Assembly (NCBI GenBank): GCA_965220095.1
Contig: OZ244805.1
Coordinates: 558,001 to 622,000 of the forward strand
Source of the DNA: Bin87 sp965220095
GTDB lineage: Bacteria > Chloroflexota > Dehalococcoidia > Lucifugimonadales > UBA3495
Length of the DNA stretch: 64,000 nt
Reading direction: 5' to 3'
Positions 16,494 to 24,029 of the stretch are shown here, piece by piece. Under the pieces are notes generated by a model. The model did not search any database. It was not told the DNA's origin and was given only the letters and a program-made list of their open reading frames with translations. The translations under genes and the position numbers were made by a program. Each line of letters starts with the position of its first letter. The first letter of the stretch is position 1.

Positions 16494-17399
16494 GTGGCAC
16501 AGGTAACCGCAACCGACGTCCTGGTACAACAGGAAGAACGCCCCAGCAGAAGCTGGTGGTGGGTAATCATCAACTTCTGCCAACGCAACCCTTTGGGCGC
16601 CGTGAGCGGCTTCGCCATCATTGCCATCGTTCTCGTCGCAATCTTCGCGCCCTTCGTCGCCACTCACCATCCCACGCAGGAAGCCGACTTCCGGGCCCTC
16701 CGCAACGCACCCAGTACCGCCCACTGGTTGGGCACCGACGACATTGGCCGTGACCTCTACAGCCGAATAGTTCACGGTGCACGCATTTCGTTGTTCGTCG
16801 CACTAGTCGCCGTGTTGGTCGGCGACATGATAGGCGCCGCCTGGGGCGTCGCCACCGGATACATTGGCGGCCGGTTCGACATGTACAGCCAGCGTTTCCT
16901 CGAACTGATGATGTCCTTCCCAACGCTCATTCTGGCAATGATACTGGTGTTGGCGATGGGCGCCGGTGTCTGGACCGTAATCGTAGCAATCAGCATCACG
17001 CGCATCCCTCTGTCGGTACGCGTCATTCGCTCGGTCGCGTTGAGCGTCAAGGAGAACGCATACGTGGACGCGGCCCAGGCCATCGGTGCATCCAGTGGTC
17101 GGGTGATGCTGCGACACATCGCCCCCCAGTGCATCGCTCCGTGGCTCGTACTGGCTACCGCCCACTTGGGATCGGTCATCATCCTGGAGGCTTCACTCGG
17201 GTTCCTGGGCGTCGGCGTGCCGATGCCGACTGCAACCTGGGGTAACATGTTGGGAGGCCCGGTAGCCGCCGGCCTGATACCACGCTGGTGGATGGTCGTA
17301 TTCCCAGGCGTTGCGATAACCGTCACCGTGCTGGCCTTCAACCTCTTTGGTGATTCCATACGCGACGTGCTGGACCCAAAGCTCCGCGGACGCACGTAG
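16494..17399 (+). CDS. ABC transporter permease, DppC/OppC type
   Basis: About 301 residues with six membrane helices. After a cytoplasmic lead comes FCQRNPLGAVSGFAIIAIVLVAIFAPFVA, then HWLGTDDIGRDLYSRIVHGARISL, and the EAA loop KENAYVDAAQAIGASSGRVMLRHIAPQCI. It ends FGDSIRDVLDPKLRGRT as usual. GTG 16494 is chosen because CAGGAG lies 8-13 bases upstream; an ATG at 16425 overlapping dppB is also open. Partner of the preceding permease. Confidence 0.94.
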   Translation: MAQVTATDVLVQQEERPSRSWWWVIINFCQRNPLGAVSGFAIIAIVLVAIFAPFVATHHPTQEADFRALRNAPSTAHWLGTDDIGRDLYSRIVHGARISLFVALVAVLVGDMIGAAWGVATGYIGGRFDMYSQRFLELMMSFPTLILAMILVLAMGAGVWTVIVAISITRIPLSVRVIRSVALSVKENAYVDAAQAIGASSGRVMLRHIAPQCIAPWLVLATAHLGSVIILEASLGFLGVGVPMPTATWGNMLGGPVAAGLIPRWWMVVFPGVAITVTVLAFNLFGDSIRDVLDPKLRGRT

Positions 17400-17417
17400 A
17401 ATGTCCCAACTGACAGG

Positions 17418-18755
17418 TTGACCTCCGAACCGGTGCAGCAACCTACAGCTGCCACTCCGCGAGCGTCCCGCTTCTGGCGGAGGGCGTTGTATAACCACCG
17501 ACTGTGGCTGGCGGTGACAGTCGCCGCAGTGGTTCTGATTGCTTTCTTGACTTACCGCGCCTATCAAATTGGCCCGCTGCTGTTCCCGCCGGCCGAGGCT
17601 ACGGGAGATTACCAACTCGCCGGCTTGCCCGCGGACTGGCCGTCCGCTCGCCACGACCTGGGCGCTACTGGCTCCACCGGTGCGCCTTTGCCGTCTGCAC
17701 CGCTTTCGGCGCAGTGGGAATACGAAGCTGCGGGGGAGATTTTGGCTACGCCCGCCGTCGTGGGTGGGCGGGTTTACATCACGACTGAAGCCGGGATGGC
17801 CGTGGCCCTGGATGCCAGCACCGGGCAGGTGTTGTGGACTTACGAGATTGGTTCTCCTTCCGACAGTTCACCGGCGGTAACCGAGTCGGCGGTGTATTTC
17901 GGTTCGCGCGACCATCGTGTTGTGGCTCTGGACCGGGACACCGGCGCGCCGCTGTGGGAGCATAACTTGGGCAACATCGTCCTGGGTTCCCCCATTGTTG
18001 CCGATGGGACACTCTATATCGGTTCTACCAATGGCGCGGTGGAAGCGTTGGACGCCAGCACCGGAGAGCGGCGTTGGTCGGCAATCGCCGACGGTTGGGT
18101 CGTTGGCCACGTGGCGTTCGACGGCAACGTGGTGGCCGCAACGTCTTTGGGAGAAAGGTTCATAACGATGGACCCGGCTACGGGCCGGCGTCTGCTCAAG
18201 TTCTATGCTGGTACACCCGTTGCCGGCGGGCCAATCATTGCCGAAGGCCGCGCCTACTTTGTCACCAATCGCGGCGCGGTCTGGGCCGTGAACCCCCACG
18301 CCATCAGCCGTCCGTTCAGCCGGTTCGCTTACGTTGCCAAGGTCAACTTCTTTGCCTGGCGGTTGCGCGACGACCCTCCGCGGCAGGTTGGCAGCATTTG
18401 GGTAGGTTCGGCGCGCGGTCGGGTGAAACACAGTCCGGTGTACGCAAATGGCAACCTGCTGGTCGTCAACGAAGCGGGGCGTATTACGGCGTTCAACGCC
18501 GCGTCCGGTGAAGTGGTTTGGGAGCGGGAGCTGGAAGTCGAAGTTGTCGCTGAACCGGTGGCCGCTGGCGAAGCGCTGCTCATTGCCACCAGCGACCGAC
18601 GCCTGCTCGCCTTCGATACGTTTACCGGCGCAACGGTGTGGGAGCATGATCTGGTGAACGTGAACCTGTCAGCCGCGCCGGCGATCGCAGATGGCGCCCT
18701 GTATCTACCCACCTCCAGTGGGCGGTTACTGGCGATGCGCAGCCAGGCTCCGTGA
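17418..18755 (+). CDS. Membrane-anchored PQQ-type beta-propeller protein
   Basis: 445 residues. A single helix at about 29-46 (LWLAVTVAAVVLIAFLTY) is followed by an extracytoplasmic domain with repeated blades such as VALDASTGQVLWTYE, VALDRDTGAPLWEHNLG, EALDASTGERRWSA, TAFNAASGEVVWERELE and AFDTFTGATVWEHDL, the PQQ/BamB-like repeat. It probably serves as a binding or scaffolding propeller; no quinoprotein catalytic domain is seen. The gene follows dppC by 18 bases and is likely cotranscribed. The start is uncertain: TTG 17418 or GTG 17433, neither with a good ribosome site. Confidence 0.85.
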   Translation: MTSEPVQQPTAATPRASRFWRRALYNHRLWLAVTVAAVVLIAFLTYRAYQIGPLLFPPAEATGDYQLAGLPADWPSARHDLGATGSTGAPLPSAPLSAQWEYEAAGEILATPAVVGGRVYITTEAGMAVALDASTGQVLWTYEIGSPSDSSPAVTESAVYFGSRDHRVVALDRDTGAPLWEHNLGNIVLGSPIVADGTLYIGSTNGAVEALDASTGERRWSAIADGWVVGHVAFDGNVVAATSLGERFITMDPATGRRLLKFYAGTPVAGGPIIAEGRAYFVTNRGAVWAVNPHAISRPFSRFAYVAKVNFFAWRLRDDPPRQVGSIWVGSARGRVKHSPVYANGNLLVVNEAGRITAFNAASGEVVWERELEVEVVAEPVAAGEALLIATSDRRLLAFDTFTGATVWEHDLVNVNLSAAPAIADGALYLPTSSGRLLAMRSQAP

Positions 18756-18757
18756 TG

Positions 18758-18786
18758 TTGACGCGTTTTGCGGCCCAACCTATACT
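18758..18786 (+). promoter_or_regulatory. Sigma70-like promoter of tam
   Basis: -35 TTGACG at 18758-18763, 17-base spacer, -10 TATACT at 18781-18786, about 43 bases before the ATG at 18829. Confidence 0.7.
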
Positions 18787-18828
18787 CGCCGCAATCGACT
18801 AAACCTCCGAGAGTAGGCAAGCGCAACC

Positions 18829-19653
18829 ATGACCCAAGCCACACCCCACCAGAGAGACATCGCCGGCGAATCCTGGGACCCTGGGCAGTACCTCAAATTT
18901 GCTGATCACCGGCTCCGGCCCGCTTTGGACTTGATGGGTCGCATTCCTCTGGAAAATCCGCAAGTCATTTATGACCTGGGCTGTGGCAGCGGCAACGTGG
19001 CACGCCTGCTCGCCGACCGTTGGCCCGCCGCCGATGTTGTTGGCGTTGACAACTCGCCCGAGATGCTCACCGAGGCTGCCGATTCACCTTCCCGGGTGCG
19101 ATGGGAATACGGCGACCTGGCCGACTGGAAACCCGGCGCCTCGCCTTCAGTCCTGTACTCGAATGCTGTTATCCAATGGGTGCCCGACCACCAGGAACTC
19201 ATTCCCCGGCTGTGGGCGATGTTGCCTCCTGGCGGATGCCTGGCTGTGCAGGCCCCGATGAGTTGGGATATGCCATCTCACCACATCATGCGCGAAACTC
19301 TGGCGGACGGCGGAACCGGCGGGAAACCCATCGGGAGCGCCGAATTGCGGGAGGCAGTCGGCAATCGGTGGGTGCAGGATCCTGATTTCTACTACGACCT
19401 GTTGGCAGCCAACGCTGCCCACCTGGATGTATGGACCACCGAGTATCAGCACGTTTTGACTGGCGACGATGCCGTTCTGGAGTGGGTAACGAGCACCGGC
19501 CTGCGGCCCATCCTCAATGGCCTGAACGACGCCGACCGCGACGTCTATCGGGAAGAGTACCGCCGGCGACTCAACGGGCAATATCCTAGGCGGGCTGACG
19601 GAGTTACCCTGTACCCCTTCCGGCGTCTGTTCTTTGTCGCCATCCGGGCATAA
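18829..19653 (+). CDS. tam: Trans-aconitate 2-methyltransferase
   Basis: 274 residues, a class I SAM-dependent methyltransferase. The SAM-binding motif YDLGCGSGNVARLLADRW and VVGVDNSPEML are followed by SNAVIQWVPDHQELIPRLW, LPPGGCLAVQAPMSWDMPSHHIM, the diagnostic pattern of Tam, and WVTSTGLRPIL near the C-terminus. Tam methylates trans-aconitate, a by-product that inhibits aconitase, so it is a metabolite-repair enzyme. It has its own promoter and stands as a single gene. Confidence 0.88.
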   Translation: MTQATPHQRDIAGESWDPGQYLKFADHRLRPALDLMGRIPLENPQVIYDLGCGSGNVARLLADRWPAADVVGVDNSPEMLTEAADSPSRVRWEYGDLADWKPGASPSVLYSNAVIQWVPDHQELIPRLWAMLPPGGCLAVQAPMSWDMPSHHIMRETLADGGTGGKPIGSAELREAVGNRWVQDPDFYYDLLAANAAHLDVWTTEYQHVLTGDDAVLEWVTSTGLRPILNGLNDADRDVYREEYRRRLNGQYPRRADGVTLYPFRRLFFVAIRA

Positions 19654-19765
19654 ATCGCCGCGATACATTCGATGTGCGGGATGATTCGCACATCGTTGCG
19701 CAAGTCCTGCTCATTGATGTTACTTACATATTGACGGTACTTACACACTCCCCAAGAGGTGCGAC

Positions 19766-20704
19766 ATGACAGTTTTAGTAATGGGCGGCGCCGGATTCAT
19801 CGGCCCCCGGGTGATTCGGAAACTGGTGGAACGCGGTGAGCAGGTTTACGCCACTGACATTAACCCCTTGCCCGACATCCCAGGTGTCGAACGCGATGCA
19901 ATCCGGAGCGCCCGCGTTGACATCACCGATTTCGAGCAGGTAACGCGTTCCATCGTCGAATCGGAACCCGACCGCATCATCAACCTGGCCTACCTGCTGG
20001 GCGGCGGTGAGGGCAACCCTCACCACCAAATGCGCCTGAACATCCTCGGCATGGACAACTGCTTTGAAGCGGCGCGCCTGCTGGGCGTAAACCGGGTGGT
20101 TTATGCCAGTTCGGTGGCGGTCAGCGGCCAGCAGTCAAACTTCGGCGACCGCCTGGCCACCGAGGACGACGGCACCTTCGGCACCAGCCAGTACGCCGTG
20201 CACAAGATTTTCAACGAGTTCCAGGCCAAGATGTTCAACGAGAACTACGGCATGTCCATCACCGGAATCCGTCCGGCCAACGTCACCGGCCCCGACAAGG
20301 TGCGCGGCTCGGTCGACCACGTGCGCTGCGTGACCCTACCGTCCCGGGGCGAGCCGGTCAGCTTCCCCTACCAGGAGATGATGCGGCTGCCCATCCACGT
20401 TGAGGACATCGCCGAGGCCTTCGTCCGCGTTTCCCTGGTGGACCGCAGCGAGTATCCGGTGTACAACTCCGGCGGCACCGCCATCAGCCTGGGCGACCTG
20501 GCCGAGATGGTGCGAGGATACCTGCCCGATGCTCAGATTAGCTTTGACGATCCGGGCGGGCTGGAACACTCGGGCAACTACCTGGTGGACAACGGCCGCC
20601 TGCTCACCGAGTTCGAGCTGTCCTACCCGCCCCTGCCCCAGCGCGTCCTGGAAATCATCAACGAAGTTCGCGCCGACGAAGGATTACCGTTGATAACGGC
20701 CTAA
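19766..20704 (+). CDS. NAD-dependent epimerase/dehydratase (extended SDR)
   Basis: 312 residues. The Rossmann motif is GGAGFIG near the N-terminus, followed by the catalytic serine region VVYASSVAVSG and Y-x3-K in QYAVHKIFNEF. The C-terminal part (VYNSGGTAISLGDLAEMV) is typical of sugar-nucleotide epimerases and their catabolic relatives. Ribosome site AGAGGTG precedes ATG 19766. No sugar-pathway genes are nearby, so it may act on a non-nucleotide substrate. Confidence 0.88.
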   Translation: MTVLVMGGAGFIGPRVIRKLVERGEQVYATDINPLPDIPGVERDAIRSARVDITDFEQVTRSIVESEPDRIINLAYLLGGGEGNPHHQMRLNILGMDNCFEAARLLGVNRVVYASSVAVSGQQSNFGDRLATEDDGTFGTSQYAVHKIFNEFQAKMFNENYGMSITGIRPANVTGPDKVRGSVDHVRCVTLPSRGEPVSFPYQEMMRLPIHVEDIAEAFVRVSLVDRSEYPVYNSGGTAISLGDLAEMVRGYLPDAQISFDDPGGLEHSGNYLVDNGRLLTEFELSYPPLPQRVLEIINEVRADEGLPLITA

Positions 20705-20753
20705 CCCCACCCCCATCGCCCGCATGGGCGTGTGGCAAACAGACGGCCATACC

Positions 20754-20790
20754 CCCTCTCCCTTGATGGGAGAGGGTTGGGGTGAGGGTG
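20754..20790 (+). repeat. Short hairpin repeat (CCCTCTCCC...GGGAGAGGG), copy 1
   Basis: Inverted arms CCCTCTCCC and GGGAGAGGG around TTGAT, followed by the tail TTGGGGTGAGGGTG. One of about twelve copies in the window. Confidence 0.85.
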
Positions 20791-20808
20791 AACTCGCCGC
20801 GAACGTCG

Positions 20809-20931
20809 GTTTGGAAAGCGTATTCCCCGGCGCTTCTGATCCACAGAGACGGTTGCCTCCAGGAGGAACGCAAGCGCACCGAAGCCCTAATCAAACGCTT
20901 GGAAGAACTGAATGGCAATAGCCCTCGGTAA
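20809..20931 (+). pseudogene. Possible 3' remnant of a decayed gene
   Basis: An open frame without a usable start ends at TAA 20929-20931 and reads as a charged helical tail (QEERKRTEALIKRLEELNG) of the kind that ends Uma2-type and coiled-coil proteins. Upstream it runs into the hairpin repeat, so it may be what is left of a gene after a deletion. The evidence is only its composition. Confidence 0.25.
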
Positions 20932-20987
20932 GCTTGGCGCTAACGAATGCCTCATCTCGATAACTACACTCAAAAGGGGAATCTAAA

Positions 20988-21440
20988 ATGACTACACCCA
21001 ACATCGGTGAGAGAGTGCGTTTCTGGGAAGAGCAGGATCGCATCAACCAGGCGTTGATTCCCCGGGTCATTCGCCAAAGTGAGTTGCTGACGGAGCATAT
21101 CGGAGAGCACGAGAATCTGCATAAAATCGTCAGTGGGGCTATCCAATCAGCACTGTCAGAACAGGCGCGCGAGTACGCAACCTCCCTTGAACAAGCCATC
21201 GCACAACTGAACGCAGCTCACGATGCAGCCCTCCAAAATGCACTCGAGGAACAAGCCCAACAGAATGGAGCAGCTCTTGGCGCACTGAAAGAGCAGGGCA
21301 AGCAAAACGAGTCAGCCCATACCAGCGCATTGGAAACTTTGCGGAGTGAGGGAACACGTGCCAAAAACCGCCTTGCCATCATCGCTGCATCCAGCTCTGC
21401 TATCGCTATTGCCGCTCTAATCGTCGCATTCATCGTTTAG
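20988..21440 (+). CDS. Coiled-coil protein with C-terminal membrane anchor, unknown
   Basis: 150 residues, unrecognised family. An N-terminal helical region (RVRFWEEQDRINQALIPRVI) leads into an Ala/Glu/Gln-rich coiled coil of about 80 residues (SLEQAIAQLNAAHDAAL...), and the last 22 residues are a membrane helix (LAIIAASSSAIAIAALIVAFIV) with a basic KNR before it. This gives a tail-anchored topology with the coil in the cytoplasm. AAGGGGA lies before the ATG. The stop is 13 bases from the next gene, so the two form one transcription unit and probably one complex. Confidence 0.75.
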   Translation: MTTPNIGERVRFWEEQDRINQALIPRVIRQSELLTEHIGEHENLHKIVSGAIQSALSEQAREYATSLEQAIAQLNAAHDAALQNALEEQAQQNGAALGALKEQGKQNESAHTSALETLRSEGTRAKNRLAIIAASSSAIAIAALIVAFIV

Positions 21441-21453
21441 GGAATAGCTTGCT

Positions 21454-22572
21454 GTGTCAATGCAGTCAATAGGCTTGTTGTCCCGGCTACGGGAGCTCCC
21501 ATCCGACGGCCCCGAACGCCGGCGCACCTACCGCGAGCAAATCGAGGCGCTGCTTAAAATGGACCCGGCGATAATGGCGGCGGAGGTGACGTCCGCTACG
21601 TCGTTAGGGATTTGGGGAATCTTCGACCAGATTAATGTCGACGACACATTGGCCGAGGCTCACCGGGCCTTCGCTACCAACTACGACGGTTCGCTTTATG
21701 AGCACTGGCAGGATGTAGTCGCCCGTGGACCGGAATCTGCCGGGGGATTCATCAGTGCACTCAAAGGAAAAATGGCCGAGTTCAACACCGTCGAAAGGTT
21801 GGAAGACGAGGGCTTTACCTATGTGAGTATCGCCGAAAACCCCACCCAGACAGTATGGGATATTCGGGCTACTGCGCCTGACGGTTCGGATGTCTTGATA
21901 CAGGTTAAAACCGGCGCTGCTGGATATGCGGGCGAAGTCCAGAATGCGATTCTGGATAACCCTGATGTCCATTTTGGGGTCAGCACTGAGATATTCGACG
22001 AAATTGCGCAACGGAGCCCAGAGCTTGTTGACCAGATGACCAACATCGGTTCCACTATCGAACTGGAAGGCAGCGTTAACGAAGGCTTGAATCTGCTCAG
22101 CGGCGACATGGGGATAGATATTCCGGATGGCATCGGGGAGATACTGCCTTATGCTGGCGCGATTATCGCTGGTGCTCGGTTGGTCCATAGCGTCATAAAG
22201 ACCGAGAAAACATTCAAGGCGGTTGACCGAACGACGAGAAATAAGATTCAGGTCGTTCAATCCCTCACATTGATGTCTCGAATGGGCATCACCACTGTCC
22301 TGTCGGCGGTGGGCGGCATGGGTGGAGCCGTCGCCGGGAGTGCAGTACCCCTCGTTGGCAATCTTGTGGGAGCAATAGCCGGCACGGTAGCCGGCGCTGG
22401 TATGGGAATGTACTTGAACAGACGCTTGCAACCTCATATGCTGGACTTGGCCCTAGACATTACCGGCCTTACCAACGACGACCTTTTCTACTTCAAGAAC
22501 AAGCCGCACATTGACCAGACTTCTCTGACATTCCAACAAAACGCGAATGCGCTGGCGGTGCAATTGGCATAG
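21454..22572 (+). CDS. Putative PD-(D/E)xK-like protein with glycine-zipper membrane region, unknown
   Basis: 372 residues from GTG 21454 (ATG 21460 is an equal alternative). Residues 110-152 read EFNTVERLEDEGF...VWDIRATAPDGSDVLIQVK. An acidic helix, D136 and then Q150-x-K152 on a following strand is the arrangement of PD-(D/E)xK nucleases of the QxK variety. Residues about 275-325 are a glycine-rich membrane segment (VGGMGGAVAGSAVPLVG, then IAGTVAGAGMGMYL), a glycine-zipper pattern. The final 45 residues are soluble. No named family was recognised and the nuclease reading is inference from the motif alone. It is cotranscribed with the tail-anchored coiled-coil gene. Confidence 0.65.
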   Translation: MSMQSIGLLSRLRELPSDGPERRRTYREQIEALLKMDPAIMAAEVTSATSLGIWGIFDQINVDDTLAEAHRAFATNYDGSLYEHWQDVVARGPESAGGFISALKGKMAEFNTVERLEDEGFTYVSIAENPTQTVWDIRATAPDGSDVLIQVKTGAAGYAGEVQNAILDNPDVHFGVSTEIFDEIAQRSPELVDQMTNIGSTIELEGSVNEGLNLLSGDMGIDIPDGIGEILPYAGAIIAGARLVHSVIKTEKTFKAVDRTTRNKIQVVQSLTLMSRMGITTVLSAVGGMGGAVAGSAVPLVGNLVGAIAGTVAGAGMGMYLNRRLQPHMLDLALDITGLTNDDLFYFKNKPHIDQTSLTFQQNANALAVQLA

Positions 22573-22601
22573 CTCAGCGATGCTGTCCCGTAACGGGGGC
22601 G

Positions 22602-22637
22602 ACCCTCACCCCAACCCCTCTCCCTGAGGGAGAGGGG
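22602..22637 (-). repeat. Short hairpin repeat, copy 2
   Basis: Inverted orientation: ACCCTCACCCCAACCCC tail followed by the CTCTCCCTGAGGGAGAG hairpin, just after the unknown cassette. Confidence 0.8.
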
Positions 22638-22647
22638 CTTCTCCGGC

Positions 22648-22676
22648 TTGCCGCCGCAACCCATCCGCCATATAAT
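22648..22676 (+). promoter_or_regulatory. Sigma70-like promoter of LLM gene
   Basis: -35 TTGCCG at 22648-22653, 17-base spacer, perfect -10 TATAAT at 22671-22676; about 80 bases before the ATG at 22762. Confidence 0.65.
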
Positions 22677-22761
22677 GCGGCCATAACGGTTCAACAGGCT
22701 GCGCAACTCCACGAGTGCGTGCCGCGGACTATCCAAGGGTTTGCACGGAGGAGGTTCCCCA

Positions 22762-23934
22762 ATGGCGTTACCTGATCGGATGAAATTTGGCATTTTTATG
22801 GGCCCTTTCCACCGGGCGGGTGAGAACCCCACCCTGGCGCTGGAGCGCGACCTCGAACTCGTGCAATGGCTTGACTATCTTGGTTTTGACGAAGCCTGGA
22901 TTGGTGAACACCATAGCGCCGGCTGGGAAATCATTTCGTCCCCCGAAATCTTCATTGGCGTCGCCGCCGACCGCACCAAGCACATCAAGCTGGGTACCGG
23001 CGTTGTCAGCCTCCCTTATCACCATCCCTTTATGGTGGCTAACTGGATGACCCAGCTCGACCACATGACCCGTGGCCGCGTGATGCTGGGGGTGGGCCCC
23101 GGCGCGCTCCCCGGCGATGCCTACATGATGGGCATCGACCCGACCAAGCAGCGCATTCGCATGGACGAGGCCCTGGGCGTGATCATGCGCCTCTTCACCG
23201 AGAAGGAACCCATCACGCACAAGAGTGACTGGTTCGAGCTAAACGAGGCCATGCTCCAGCTGCGTCCCTACCAGACGCCTCACATGCCCATCTCCGTCGC
23301 TTCGGTGCAGACCCCCTCCGGTGTAACCCTGGCCGGCAAACACGGCGCGTCGGTGCTGACCATCACCACGCCAAGAGACCCCAACATGGCCCAGGGCGCC
23401 GATTTGAATGAACTCTGGGACATCTGCGAGGAATCCGCCGCCGAACACAACCAGGTGGTTGACCGTTTCGATTGGCGGCTGGTGCTGCCCGTCCACCTGG
23501 CCGACACCCGCGAGGATGCCTTCGAGCAGGCCCGCATCGGCGCCGGACGCTACCAGCGTGAGTATTTCGAACACACCATGGGCCGCCCCCAGGTGGTTGA
23601 TGGCCCGCCCGATAAGATCATAGACGTGCTGGCCGAGCGGGGCGCCTGGATCATCGGCACGCCCGACGACTGCATCGAGGGTATCAAGCGGCTCGAAGAG
23701 CGCAGCGGCGGGTTCGGCTCCTTCATGGTGCAGACCGTGGACTGGGCCGCCCGTGAGCACATGCTCCACAGTTACGAACTCATGGCTCGCCACGTCATGC
23801 CCCACTTCCAGGGTTCGGCCGAGGCAACCATCGCGTCCAATCAGTGGGCCTACGAGCGCCACGAAACTCTACAGGCCGGACGCACCCGCGCTCTGGACCG
23901 CGCCCGCGAAGACTACGTCAACCGCCCGGTCTAG
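22762..23934 (+). CDS. LLM class flavin-dependent monooxygenase
   Basis: 390 residues, bacterial-luciferase-like TIM barrel. Features are MKFGIFMGPFHRAGENP, LGFDEAWIGEHHSAGWE, IKLGTGVVSLPYHHPFMVANWMTQLDHMTRGR and MLGVGPGALPGDAYMMGI, typical of FMN-dependent monooxygenases related to limonene/alkanal enzymes. GGAGGAGG lies before ATG 22762. Its own promoter precedes it, and the tandem hydrolase and aminotransferase genes follow in the same direction, suggesting a catabolic set in which an oxygenated product is hydrolysed. The substrate is unknown. Confidence 0.92.
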   Translation: MALPDRMKFGIFMGPFHRAGENPTLALERDLELVQWLDYLGFDEAWIGEHHSAGWEIISSPEIFIGVAADRTKHIKLGTGVVSLPYHHPFMVANWMTQLDHMTRGRVMLGVGPGALPGDAYMMGIDPTKQRIRMDEALGVIMRLFTEKEPITHKSDWFELNEAMLQLRPYQTPHMPISVASVQTPSGVTLAGKHGASVLTITTPRDPNMAQGADLNELWDICEESAAEHNQVVDRFDWRLVLPVHLADTREDAFEQARIGAGRYQREYFEHTMGRPQVVDGPPDKIIDVLAERGAWIIGTPDDCIEGIKRLEERSGGFGSFMVQTVDWAAREHMLHSYELMARHVMPHFQGSAEATIASNQWAYERHETLQAGRTRALDRAREDYVNRPV

Positions 23935-24029
23935 ATCACCCCACCGACGCCAGGGCCGCCGTCGCCACACCATACCGGTGTTGCCTGGCGGCTCATTGCT
24001 TTTGGCACGAAACAACAAGGAGCTCCGCC

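Larger units (their letters stand above)
20705..20987. other. Intergenic region with hairpin repeat and gene remnant
   Basis: 283 bases containing one copy of the short hairpin repeat at 20754-20790 and, at 20809-20931, a translatable scrap described separately. Confidence 0.5.
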
